Assembly: GCF_000011105.1 (NCBI RefSeq)
Contig: NC_000961.1
Coordinates: 1 to 64,000 of the forward strand
Origin: Pyrococcus horikoshii OT3
Lineage (GTDB): Archaea; Methanobacteriota_B; Thermococci; Thermococcales; Thermococcaceae
DNA length: 64,000 nt
Direction of reading: 5' to 3'
This document shows positions 27,507 to 36,522 of this stretch, piece after piece. Within the stretch, counting starts at the first letter, position 1, and every line of letters begins with the position of its first letter. The position numbers and the translations under genes are program-made. The notes under the pieces were generated by a model. It was not told the DNA's origin. It saw only the letters and a program-made list of their open reading frames with translations, and made no database searches.

Positions 27507-27884
27507 TTGATTGAAAAGGTTATAAAGGAAAACATTGAAAGGGAACAACCCTGGCTCATTATAACGTTTAAAACACCATATGGGCCCCCAGATACTCTAG
27601 AAATTCTAGAAAATGCAGTCAGGGAAACTGGATGGGAGATAACATTTAAGGCTAACTGGTGGACTGCAGATATTCCCTACGGCCTTGCCAGGATAGATGC
27701 AAAGAAGGAGGAGAGGGAGAAGATAATCCTGGGAAGGTGGATACTAGGTAAAAAGCTTGAAATCATAAAAGTTGAGAACTTAGACTTCGAAAGAGGAAAA
27801 GAAGAATTCTTCAGAAGCGTTGATAGCATAACGTCAACCCTAATCTACGATCCAGTTATAAGGACTATGAGGGAACAATATTAA
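27507..27884 (+). CDS. Conserved hypothetical protein, 125 aa
   Basis: No family is recognised. The sequence is soluble with aromatic-rich strands (PWLIITFKTPYGPPDTLEIL, GWEITFKANWWTADIPYGLARID) and a helical C-terminus (ERGKEEFFRSVDSITSTLIYDPVIRTMREQY), suggesting a small alpha/beta fold. It starts at TTG 27507, supported by GGGAGGTG six bases upstream, and follows the prenyltransferase by three bases, so the two are probably co-translated. Any role in lipid synthesis is only a contextual guess. Confidence 0.7.
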   Translation: MIEKVIKENIEREQPWLIITFKTPYGPPDTLEILENAVRETGWEITFKANWWTADIPYGLARIDAKKEEREKIILGRWILGKKLEIIKVENLDFERGKEEFFRSVDSITSTLIYDPVIRTMREQY

Positions 27885-27887
27885 AAA

Positions 27888-29744
27888 TCAAAGGTTTAAC
27901 CTAGTTTTAACAACTTCCAGGGCTCTCCTTGCATCTTCAGCAAATTCGGGATAGCCCAGTTTTTCTAGAGTTTCAGGCAATGGAACGCCAAGCTCCTCAT
28001 GCCACCCTCTAAGCCTATAGAATTCCCTTCTAGACTCTATAAAGTCGTTGTAATCTATGAAAGCAGCGTTACCCTTAGCGGGCCCCTCAGGTTCCGGCTC
28101 CCACCATCTAGGCGGGATAACATCGTCAATTGGTGGAGTCACCCAGTCCAGTGCATCATGAATTCTAGCTATACTCTCAACGGCCCAGGCTACCTTCCTC
28201 AGCTTATCAACGTTCCATTCTTCACCAGTGGTCAGGGAGTAGAATCTCGCTAAGTCCTCCATCTTATACGGAACGAATTTACAGACGCCCAGCATGTCGG
28301 TTATGTAGCTCTCATCCCTCCCCTCGATCAGGGAGGGAACAAGATCCTTAGCTGGTCCCTGATTTGGCAACTGATGTGGGCTTGGCCATCCCCTGAGGTG
28401 ACTTGCCCCAACATCTGCAGTTGCATAGCTAAGCCCGTAAGTCCTTCTTCCCCTAGGATCCCAGGCCGGGGCTTCCAATCCCTTAACGTGAACCGCGAAC
28501 TCGCAACCCCTTCCAAGGATCTCGCAGGCCCTCTTAACTCCCTCAGCGAGCACCGCACCGATACCTTTCCTTTCCGCCATCAAGTGCAGCAACTTCTCCT
28601 CAGCTTCCTCATCGCCAAAGCCTTCTACCCTGAACCCTATCTCTTCTTCACTTATCAATCCCCTCTCAACAAGCTCAAAGAGCCAACCAATAACGTTTCC
28701 GCTTGCTATACTATCTAGACCGAGGTCGTTTGCTAACCAATTAAAGTAGGCCACGGCTTTTAAGTTGAAAACTCCCGTGGCGGCACCAAGCATTGCTAGG
28801 CTTTCGTACTCTGGCTTAACCCTGATCTTCCTTCCCTTGTACTCAACTTCTATGTACCTGGCACATTTTATTGGACAGCTCTTCCCGTGAATGTACCATT
28901 CGGGCTCCACCTCGTACTTCTTAACCTCATCACCAGCAAGCTTACTCGCAAGCTCCTCGGGAATGTAGGGCCTGGAGAAGTTGTAAGCTGGACTCATTCC
29001 AAGGGATGCAGAGCTCCTTAATCCATCTGTGGTTCCATAATTCCTGCTGTGCTCGTACTTAGGATCCGTGGAAAACCTCTCGTAGAATTCATTCCAGAGG
29101 GCTTCAAACTCCTCAGGATTAGCAACCTCAGGTTTTTCTCCTGGCTCAACAACTATGGCCTTAAGCTTCTTACTCCCCATAACCGCTCCAAGGCCACCTC
29201 TTCCACTGGCTCTCTGGGTATCGTAGATTATATTAGCTATCCTTACGAGCCTCTCTCCGGCCGGACCTATGGAGGCTATACTTGCTTCAGGATACTTCTT
29301 CCACAGTTCCCTAGCTGTTTCATAGTTCCCCTTTCCCCAGAGCTCTCCGGCCGGAAGGATATCAACCCCGCCATCATGGATGTATAGGTAAACGGGCTCT
29401 TCACTCTTACCCTCTATTATAAGGGCGTCAAAGTGTCCCTTAAGCTTGGGGCCGAAGGCATCACCACCACTTGAGTCCGTTATAAGTCTAGTCTCGGGGC
29501 TCTTGCTTACGGTTATTACCTTACTGGAACCAGGAATTAACCCGGTCAAACCCCCAGGGGCAAAGACTATCTTATTTCCGGGGCTTAAAGGATCCGTCCC
29601 TGGAGGAACCTCCTTGTATATTATGTAATATCCCAGCCCCTTACCCCCGATGAACTTTCTTATCACATCATCATCCAACCTCTCATACTTAACCTCTCCA
29701 TTGGTTAGGTTAACCCTTGCGATCCTATTCTTATACCCCCTCAT
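27888..29744 (-). CDS. Tungsten-containing aldehyde ferredoxin oxidoreductase family protein (WOR type)
   Basis: The protein aligns with AOR/FOR enzymes: IGGKGLGYYIIYKE, GRGGLGAVMGSKKLKAIVV (tungstopterin binding), DSIASGNVIGWLFELVERG and CKFVPYKMEDLARFYSLTTG. Such enzymes oxidise aldehydes to acids with ferredoxin. The iron-sulfur motif is unusual: HGKSCPIKC retains CxxxC, while the Cys expected three residues earlier is Gly, and the distal Cys is in LGVCKF. GGAGGTG precedes ATG 29744, not the upstream GTG. Its stop region is close to the convergent gene, and its start overlaps the aldo/keto reductase stop. Confidence 0.9.
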   Translation of the reverse strand: MRGYKNRIARVNLTNGEVKYERLDDDVIRKFIGGKGLGYYIIYKEVPPGTDPLSPGNKIVFAPGGLTGLIPGSSKVITVSKSPETRLITDSSGGDAFGPKLKGHFDALIIEGKSEEPVYLYIHDGGVDILPAGELWGKGNYETARELWKKYPEASIASIGPAGERLVRIANIIYDTQRASGRGGLGAVMGSKKLKAIVVEPGEKPEVANPEEFEALWNEFYERFSTDPKYEHSRNYGTTDGLRSSASLGMSPAYNFSRPYIPEELASKLAGDEVKKYEVEPEWYIHGKSCPIKCARYIEVEYKGRKIRVKPEYESLAMLGAATGVFNLKAVAYFNWLANDLGLDSIASGNVIGWLFELVERGLISEEEIGFRVEGFGDEEAEEKLLHLMAERKGIGAVLAEGVKRACEILGRGCEFAVHVKGLEAPAWDPRGRRTYGLSYATADVGASHLRGWPSPHQLPNQGPAKDLVPSLIEGRDESYITDMLGVCKFVPYKMEDLARFYSLTTGEEWNVDKLRKVAWAVESIARIHDALDWVTPPIDDVIPPRWWEPEPEGPAKGNAAFIDYNDFIESRREFYRLRGWHEELGVPLPETLEKLGYPEFAEDARRALEVVKTRLNL

Positions 29745-30562
29745 GAGAAGCACCTCCTAGCCTTTTCCCTATCCTCTCTCGAAAGCCTCCATCCCATAGC
29801 ACCAAAGTTTTCATCCACATGATCCTTTCTTCCAGCCTTTGGAATAGCTATAACGTTATCCTCCCAAATTAAATAGTTAAGGGCCACTTGAGCTGCTGTC
29901 TTTCCATAAGCCCTACCGATCTCGGTGAGGCACGGATCCCTAGCAAGGGTTCCCTTTTCAAGCGGCGTGTAAGCTATGAGGGCAATTTTCTCCCTTTTCA
30001 TGTAATCGAGCAGACCAGATGTTTCCGGCCACCTATCGCGGATTGAATACTTGACCTCGTTGGCCACTATCTCGTACCTCCTCATCGCCTCCTGAGAGCG
30101 TTTTAGCAATTCCAAATCAAAGTTGCTAACCCCTATGTACCTTATCAACCCTTCATCAACCAAATCCTCAAGAGCATGGAGGGTTTCCTCTATCTTCCCC
30201 CAGCTATCCCCAGGCCAATGGAGGAGGTAGAGATCTATATAGGTGCCGAGCCTCTTTGCACTAGCCTTAGCTGCTTTCTTTGCTTTTTCATAGCCAAAGT
30301 GACTCGGCCAGACCTTGCTTATTATAAATATCTCCTCCCTATTGAAACCCTCTATAGCCTTCCCAACGAGCTCCTCGGAGTGGCCAGCACCGTAAAATTC
30401 AGCGGTATCTATTAAGTTAATCCCAAGCTCCAAACCGTACCTTAGAACCTCAATGCTCTCTCTATCCCTGGAATAATCCGGGACTTCATACCCCCCAATG
30501 CCCCAAGTTCCCATACCTATGGCCGTAACCTCATCCGAGCCTATTAGCTTTACATCCCTCAT
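29741..30562 (-). CDS. Aldo/keto reductase
   Basis: This NADPH-dependent oxidoreductase of 273 residues shows the family features LIDTAEFYGAGHSEELVGKAI (catalytic Asp and Tyr, about 51-71), a Lys in IISKVWP, and His in YLLLHWPGD (about 112-120), with the cofactor segments IGVSNFD and IPKAGRKDHVDENFGAM. It may reduce aldehydes or ketones. Overlap (ATGA) with the tungsten oxidoreductase suggests coupled expression, an aldehyde-handling pair. Confidence 0.92.
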   Translation of the reverse strand: MRDVKLIGSDEVTAIGMGTWGIGGYEVPDYSRDRESIEVLRYGLELGINLIDTAEFYGAGHSEELVGKAIEGFNREEIFIISKVWPSHFGYEKAKKAAKASAKRLGTYIDLYLLHWPGDSWGKIEETLHALEDLVDEGLIRYIGVSNFDLELLKRSQEAMRRYEIVANEVKYSIRDRWPETSGLLDYMKREKIALIAYTPLEKGTLARDPCLTEIGRAYGKTAAQVALNYLIWEDNVIAIPKAGRKDHVDENFGAMGWRLSREDREKARRCFS

Positions 30563-30577
30563 ATGCAGATGTTGGAA

Positions 30578-31690
30578 TTACTCGGTTTTTAACGTTTTTA
30601 TTGTGATCAAATAGGATATGAGAGATGAAAGCAACAGTCCTGGAATAACTTTTGGAGTTACACCAGTTTCAAACATTAATAATATCGGAGTCAGGGGAGC
30701 TTTGTACACTCCAGCCAGAACGCCAACCATCCCAGGAACTACAAACTTCTTTCCTAAAATGCTTCCGATAATTGCACCCATTGCTAAACTAGGGCAGAAA
30801 AGACCTCCAGGAGCATCGCTTGCAGCAGAAAATAATGTATGGATTGATTTCAAAATAAGGAGAAGGATTAAGATATCTAAGCTTACAATGCTTTCCTTCA
30901 TCAAAGACCAAAGTAACAGCTTACCCCCACCTAGGACTTGAGGTAGTAGGAGGATGAAAAACCAGCTAAAGAGTAGGGAAGGAACGAACTTATAGGATCT
31001 TTTTACAAGGAATTTTCTGAGTTTAAAGAGCAATTGCATGAATGCTGAAGAATAAAGACCAGTAAAGATTCCAAGGAGAAGGATAAGCAGATAATCAAAC
31101 AATCCGTAAGAGTATTCAAATGAAGGCCAAAACCTCATAGGAAACATGAGCTTAGACACCAGTGCTGCTGGAACTGAAGCGAAGAGCAAGGTAACTATCT
31201 TGTATAACGTTGGCCTAATTTTAAACACTTCGAGCGTAAAAACAACTCCCGTTATGGGGGCTTCAAGTGTCGCTGCAACTCCCGCAGCTATCCCAGCATC
31301 TATTAACCCTTCCCCTAAGACCATGGCCAAGGAACCCCCTAGTTGAACCGAGGGCCCTACCCTCCCCAGGGAAAACCCGCTCATAATGACCAGTAGAGAA
31401 CCAAAAATCTTAGTTAGAATGACCTTCACAGGGTTATATCTTAAGATCCCGTGTAATACTAAATACATCTGGTTGATTCCCCCGCTGGAAGCTGCAGGTT
31501 CTTTCTTTAACATGACCTCAACAGTGAAAATTGCAAGTACCGTAAAGAGAAACCATAAAAGTGCAAACCTTATATCTCTCCTTATTCCTTCTGAGATCGC
31601 CGGATATAGATCTCCAACTAAGCATACAAGCACCTTATAAGCACCTACAATCAATCCGACCAGAATACCAACTAAGATTAACTTCAGCAT
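30578..31690 (-). CDS. CLC-family chloride channel/transporter lacking the gating glutamate
   Basis: The 370-residue membrane protein has CLC landmarks: SLGRVGPSVQLGGSLAMVLG (the GREGP motif, about 108-127), EAPITGVVFTLEVF, and GGLFCPSLAMGAIIGS (GxFxP motif, about 293-308). The gating Glu of GREGP is Val, and the second Glu expected after FTLE is also Val. The first motif, usually GSGIP, reads SSGGIN. It is shorter than typical CLCs (about 440) because of a short N-terminus. These changes favour a passive chloride channel over an H+/Cl- antiporter. Confidence 0.85.
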   Translation of the reverse strand: MLKLILVGILVGLIVGAYKVLVCLVGDLYPAISEGIRRDIRFALLWFLFTVLAIFTVEVMLKKEPAASSGGINQMYLVLHGILRYNPVKVILTKIFGSLLVIMSGFSLGRVGPSVQLGGSLAMVLGEGLIDAGIAAGVAATLEAPITGVVFTLEVFKIRPTLYKIVTLLFASVPAALVSKLMFPMRFWPSFEYSYGLFDYLLILLLGIFTGLYSSAFMQLLFKLRKFLVKRSYKFVPSLLFSWFFILLLPQVLGGGKLLLWSLMKESIVSLDILILLLILKSIHTLFSAASDAPGGLFCPSLAMGAIIGSILGKKFVVPGMVGVLAGVYKAPLTPILLMFETGVTPKVIPGLLLSSLISYLITIKTLKTE

Positions 31691-31722
31691 ACTAATATTT
31701 TTGTTTATAAAATATAAAAGGA

Positions 31723-32733
31723 TTAACGGAGACCCATAAGCCTCTCGTAAAGTTCCTCAACTTTCTTGCTAACATCCTCTGGAGAGTAACCAGCCTTTAC
31801 AGCTAACCACGTTGCCCCTCCCGCTCCGACGCCTTCCTTAACGTAGCCCCTCTCATAATCCCTTAACCCCTTAAACTTACTCTTGGAGAAGTCAAGCTCA
31901 GCTACATAGCTTATGATCCCTATTTCCCTCGCAGTCTCGATGAACGTCGCAGAGGGATCCTCCACAACCCAGCGGGTTGTGGCTATCATGAACCTACTCA
32001 AGTCTTCGCCCAAGCTCTTGAGGAGGGCCGAAACGGCCAGCATCTGAGTTCCACCGGCCAGGACAACATCTCCTCCGAATCCCAGGGAAAGGCCGAGAAC
32101 CGTGGCGATCATTGGATCTCCAAACTCCTTCAAGGCTTCAAGTGGTTTATCTTTAAGCCCACCCTTCTCTATTCCAACCCTCTTAAATCCCTCTTTTATA
32201 ACCTTCTCCTTAAGTTCCTGAGGATTTTCCGGAGATGCTGAGGAAGTCTTAGCCTCATAACCCAAAGCCCAGAGGATTGCTTGAGCAGTTGTTGTTCCTC
32301 CTGGAGTCGATTCTCCTATGACGATCTCATTTGCAATTTTTTCAAGTTCTTTACCAAGTAACTTAGCCCTCTCAATTATAACCTCAACCTCTGGGAGAGC
32401 GGGTTCCCTCCTGAAATCCCTTCCAACTACATTACTTATGTGAACGTGAGGAATTAGAGGGGCCAGATAAGTTCCCCCTCTAACAACGAGTATCGGAAAA
32501 TTTGAGAGTTCTCTAGCGGCCTTGGTTATTATAGCAGGAGTTGGATGTCCTTCTGGGGTCACGGGAATGGTATCTATCGTCAGGGGTTTCTCATAAAAGA
32601 GGTATTCCGCATCGGCAACAGGGGTTATTTTAGTCAACTCAGGTGTTGCTCCAGCAACGCTTATCCCAGGAATTGTGCTTATTTCCGTATTTCCCAGGAC
32701 AAGAAGGAACAAGCTCTTCACCTTTTTCACCAA
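31723..32733 (-). CDS. CobT-like phosphoribosyltransferase family protein (UPF0284 type)
   Basis: The 336-residue protein resembles the archaeal branch of nicotinate-nucleotide-dimethylbenzimidazole phosphoribosyltransferases: [48 protein letters not shown] and [20 protein letters not shown]. Bacterial CobT activates the lower ligand of cobalamin. The archaeal homologues are of unproven substrate. A cobalamin adenosyltransferase gene at 63.5 kb supports corrinoid salvage in this organism. Its promoter region borders the distal end of the CRISPR array, which is read in the same direction. Confidence 0.85.
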
Positions 32734-32807
32734 TGGAAATTTTGTCCAAGTGCCTTAAATAGTATATGCCTCCACATTCAACACCTTAGGAGAATCACTG
32801 GGCCAGT

Positions 32808-34081
32808 ACTTCACACTATTTTAGTTCTACGGAAACTAGAATCAAGGGGGTGAATAGCTCGAAGGAAGTCTGGGACATAGCATGTAATACAGCAGAAAAG
32901 GTTTGTTTCCACACTACTAAGTTCTACGGAAACGTGATTATCTTTATACAAGCGAACCACAAGATGACCAACTTTCCACACTATTTAGTTCTACGGAAAC
33001 GCTAGGGCATTACTAGAAAGAGCAAAAAGCAGGTACATCTTTCCACACTATTTAGTTCTACGGAAACAAGAAGTCAGGGATTTCATAAGAGACGAGGATT
33101 CTCAACTTTCCACACTATTTAGTTCTACGGAAACTCATAGCCATCGGCTGGCTTAGACGTAAGCCTGATTTCTTTCCACACTATTTAGTTCTACGGAAAC
33201 CTCACATTCCTCGAGCAGAACCCGCACTTACTCACCTTCTTTCCACACTATTTAGTTCTACGGAAACTTTGGCGATGATGGATCAGGAACAAAAGGACGC
33301 ATTCTTCCTTTCCACACTATTTAGTTCTACGGAAACAATACTATGAGTGCATAATTAGTATCGAGGTGATCTTTCCACACTATTTAGTTCTACGGAAACG
33401 TAAGGGAGGCTTTCGCGACGGCAATGGTTACATATAGCTTTCCACACTATTTAGTTCTACGGAAACCTTATAGACGGGAAAGAGATACACGTTATAAAAG
33501 AGCTTCTTTCCACACTATTTAGTTCTACGGAAACGCTATTGGAGCAAGGGAAATTCAGCTATACAGAAGACATCTTTCCACACTATTTAGTTCTACGGAA
33601 ACTGGAATAGTGTTATTGCTAGAGTTTTTAGTGGAATTGTTGAGACTTTCCACACTATTTAGTTCTACGGAAACGAGTTAAGAAGAGAGGCATTAATGTT
33701 TGCAGAATATCTTCTTTCCACACTATTTAGTTCTACGGAAACATGAAAGCAGAAACTTGGAAGAACATACTGTACATGTCAGCTTCTTTCCACACTATTT
33801 AGTTCTACGGAAACGAACGATGTTGATATGAAGTTCTCATGCCAGATTATCCTTTCCACACTATTTAGTTCTACGGAAACCTAGGGAATACCTAAGTGCT
33901 ACTAACTCAAGAACACTTTCTTTCCACACTATTTAGTTCTACGGAAACAGCTTAAATCACTGGGTTATGAGGTTGAACCTATGACCTTTCCACACTATTT
34001 AGTTCTACGGAAACTTACGAACTTCTTGAGTAAAGAAATCACGCAGGCAGGTCTTTCCACACTATTTAGTTCTACGGAAAC
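32808..34081 (-). CRISPR. CRISPR array, 19 repeats of 29 bases with 18 spacers
   Basis: On the plus strand the repeat begins CTTTCCACACTATTTAG and ends TTCTACGGAAAC. The sense strand is minus, where the repeat ends GTGTGGAAAG, the Pyrococcus crRNA handle type. Repeats start at 32808, 32905, 32972, 33039, 33106, 33172, 33239, 33308, 33371, 33438, 33506, 33574, 33646, 33714, 33786, 33852, 33920, 33986 and 34053. The first two are degenerate and mark the old, distal end. Spacers are 34-43 bases except the last interval (68). No cas genes are in the window, so Cas proteins must act in trans. Confidence 0.99.
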
Positions 34082-34700
34082 TTTTGGGTTTTTTGCTTTA
34101 TTCGTTTAATAAAAGCCTCTCAAGGTTTATATAATTTACTCACTGTGAAGACCGGTAATACTGGACTTCATTTATAAACCTGACACAAAAATCTAGAAGT
34201 CACGAGAAAGCCCAAACAAACTATCAACCAAAAATCCAAGTAACCCAACTGGAAAGGAGAGATCGAAATTAAATTAAGTTAATTTAACACGCTAACACTA
34301 AAAGCCTTTAAAAACAAACCCCCAACAAGACTCCTAGACTATCCAATTAAGGTGTCAAAATCCTTCAAAGTCAAAATAAAGCCTTGAGAAGAATCGAATT
34401 CCAAATGAACACAATTGACAAGAAATTACCACTATAGTGGTAAACAAAAAACAAAAATCCCAATGAGAGGATTAAACTAAAAACAAGGGAGTAAAAACAC
34501 CCTGTTGCGAAATTCAGACCCGAGCAGAGTATTAAACCAAAAACAAGAGAAAACAAAAAGAGAAAACAAAAACCCGTAACACGAAAACAAAAACAAATGA
34601 AAAAGAATTAAAATAATTAGGTAGGTAATATGAAACTTAGTAACATCTACAAAAATCTAAAGAGAATCCCGGAATTGGAATAATACCCATTAACTTCCCT
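34082..34700 (-). other. CRISPR leader, A-rich on the plus strand
   Basis: The non-coding stretch beyond the youngest repeat is about 600 bases long and strongly biased to A on the plus strand (T-rich in the sense direction), with C-containing A runs such as AAAACAAAAAC. Pyrococcus arrays are known for long leaders. It contains a TATA-like element next to the array, two inverted repeats (34146-34170 and 34426-34443), and an imperfect duplication (GATTAAACTAAAAACAAG near 34470 and TATTAAACCAAAAACAAG near 34531). No plausible gene is present. Confidence 0.75.
34124..34139 (-). promoter_or_regulatory. Promoter of the CRISPR precursor RNA
   Basis: The minus strand reads GTAAATTATATAAACC, a good archaeal TATA box with a following CC. 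It is about 45-55 bases from the first repeat, which puts the predicted transcript start roughly 15-20 bases before that repeat. Confidence 0.6.
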
Positions 34701-34777
34701 TTAACCAGTGATATCTCACTTATGCAGAGAGTAACACATATATTTTTACTCCTAAACCTTAGATTTGGTGGTAAAAT

Positions 34778-35224
34778 ATGAAGGGAAAGATATTAGCCCT
34801 ATTACTGATACCCCTCTTAATAGGAATGGTTAAACCAGCTACCGCCTTAACATCGACCAGCACCAGGAACATATACAACGCTTACTCGACAATAGGAATG
34901 TACTACGAGTATAGCATTGAGAGCGGGATGCTACCGAGGATAGAGAAGCTTGAGGAACTAGTATCCAACATGACCCTCTCCGAGAATGCAACTAAGCACC
35001 TTGAGTTAGCTAGGGAGTACAAGAAAATGGGAGATGAAAAGCTTGAACGTGCCAAGGTAATGAGCGGCTTTGGAAAATTCATAATGCTCAGGGCAGCATT
35101 TATATACTATAAGCAGGCAATTGTAGAGTATCTAAAGGCCATTAAGGGCGAGAACGTAGAGATCCCCAAGTATGCATCGCCAAGAACACTATGCGAGCTT
35201 GTCGATGAGGTAATTAGCTCCTGA
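34778..35224 (+). CDS. Secreted helical protein, 148 aa
   Basis: The start MKGKILALLLIPLLIGMVKPATA is a signal peptide with a likely cleavage after ATA (about residue 23). The mature 125 residues are helical (IEKLEELVSNMTLSENATKHLELAREYKKMGDEKLERAKVM, AFIYYKQAIVEYLKAIKGE), somewhat like a TPR/four-helix unit, with two potential N-glycosylation sites. The function is not recognised. It lies directly after the CRISPR leader and converges on the phosphoglycerate mutase gene. Confidence 0.8.
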   Translation: MKGKILALLLIPLLIGMVKPATALTSTSTRNIYNAYSTIGMYYEYSIESGMLPRIEKLEELVSNMTLSENATKHLELAREYKKMGDEKLERAKVMSGFGKFIMLRAAFIYYKQAIVEYLKAIKGENVEIPKYASPRTLCELVDEVISS

Positions 35225-35248
35225 TTTTAAAGTAAATAAAAAGGAAGC

Positions 35249-36487
35249 TCAAGCTCCAAATTTTTCGCTCCTGTTCATAAGATCCATCATTATCGGAACT
35301 ATGTCATGGCCCCTTATCCTTCCTAACCCTCCCTTCATTGCTTCCCTTTCCCCGAACCTTTTAGTGTCATCAGTTCTAACCCCTCCACCCGCTATTAACA
35401 GCGGGACGGGATCGCCGCTATGGTTCATGACTTCGCACGGCGTGGAGTGATCCCCTGTTATCGCTATTACTACCTCTTCAAGATCCACATGATCCAGGAT
35501 GTAACCTATCATTCTGTCGGCCCTCTCTATTAGCTCGGCCTTAAGTTTGGGCTTGTTGTCGTGACCCGCTGCATCGGTTGGCTTGAAGTGGAGGAAAACG
35601 AAGTCGTAATCCTTGAGAAGCTCGACGGCTTTCTTAGCCTTCGCCATCTCATTGGTATTGTACTCTCCAGTAGCCCCCTCTGGTGTGTAAACGTCGAAGC
35701 CCACGGCCCTGGCTACTCCTTTAACCAATGCAACGGCTATAACTCCTGCAGCTTTGACCTTCCACTGCTCCGTGAACTTCATCGGTATGTTCGGATAAGT
35801 GCCAGCACCGCGGATAAGGAGGTAGTTGGCAATTGGCTTACCTTCTTTCCTCCTCCTCTCGTTTATGGGGTGCTTCTCCAATACCTCCTGGGCCTTTTTG
35901 ACGAACTCCTCCAATATCTCGGCCACCTTCTTACTGTCCTCATCCTCATAGCTGAACTTGAGGGGAGGCTTCCCTGCTTCATGCGGATCGTTATCCCCAA
36001 CCTTATACCCCCTGGACATTCCCTTTAGGACGAGAACGGCCCTGTGACCTGTGGCCCCTTTAAATATGAAATCAACGCCAATGTCAACTTCCTCCTGTAT
36101 AGCTCTAGCCAGCTCGTGGGCTTCCTCAGTGCTTATCCTTCCAGCCCTCCTATCCGTTATTATTCCATTCTCGAGGGTTGCGAAGTTAACTCTAAAGGCT
36201 AGGTCATCCTTGCTCAGGTCAAGACCGACTCCAAGGGCCTCAAAGAATCCCCTCCCCCTGTAAGTTTCGTAAGGATCATAACCGAAGATGCTCAGGTGAG
36301 CAGTATCGCTACCTGCGGGTTGGCCCGGCTTTATGGGATCTTGTTGCCCTAAGATACCAATCTCTGCGAGCTTATCCATGTTTGGAGTGTTCGCATATTC
36401 CAGCGGAGTTAAACCGTTTAACTCCTTTATTGGCCTATCTCCGAGTCCATCCAAAATTATTAAAAGGCCTTTCCTCTTTAGCACCAT
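35249..36487 (-). CDS. apgM: 2,3-bisphosphoglycerate-independent phosphoglycerate mutase, archaeal
   Basis: The enzyme interconverts 3- and 2-phosphoglycerate. It belongs to the alkaline-phosphatase superfamily, seen in LIILDGLGDRP (metal Asp), GSDTAHLSIFGYDP (catalytic Ser nearby) and the metal-binding HFKPTDAAGHDNKP, AITGDHSTPCEVMNHSGDPVPLLI. The length of 412 residues is normal for archaeal ApgM. It is monocistronic by appearance and convergent with the secreted protein gene. Confidence 0.96.
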   Translation of the reverse strand: MVLKRKGLLIILDGLGDRPIKELNGLTPLEYANTPNMDKLAEIGILGQQDPIKPGQPAGSDTAHLSIFGYDPYETYRGRGFFEALGVGLDLSKDDLAFRVNFATLENGIITDRRAGRISTEEAHELARAIQEEVDIGVDFIFKGATGHRAVLVLKGMSRGYKVGDNDPHEAGKPPLKFSYEDEDSKKVAEILEEFVKKAQEVLEKHPINERRRKEGKPIANYLLIRGAGTYPNIPMKFTEQWKVKAAGVIAVALVKGVARAVGFDVYTPEGATGEYNTNEMAKAKKAVELLKDYDFVFLHFKPTDAAGHDNKPKLKAELIERADRMIGYILDHVDLEEVVIAITGDHSTPCEVMNHSGDPVPLLIAGGGVRTDDTKRFGEREAMKGGLGRIRGHDIVPIMMDLMNRSEKFGA

Positions 36488-36522
36488 ACTATCACCAAAC
36501 TTCGTGAATGAGCGACGGTAAG

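Noticed and set aside
27999-29628. Several 60-114-codon plus-strand frames opposite the tungsten oxidoreductase
   Set aside because: All lie antisense to a complete, motif-bearing gene and have no family resemblance.
32734-32807. Additional CRISPR repeat beyond the degenerate distal one
   Set aside because: The region contains the promoter of the CobT-like gene (ACTATTTAAGG on the minus strand) and no further match to the repeat.
34371-34556. 61-codon hydrophobic frame in the CRISPR leader (minus strand)
   Set aside because: Its Leu/Phe/Ser composition follows from the A/C-rich leader and an internal duplication. No ribosome binding site or convincing promoter.
35561-36028. 155-codon plus-strand frame opposite phosphoglycerate mutase
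   Set aside because: Antisense shadow of a well-supported enzyme; no start signals.
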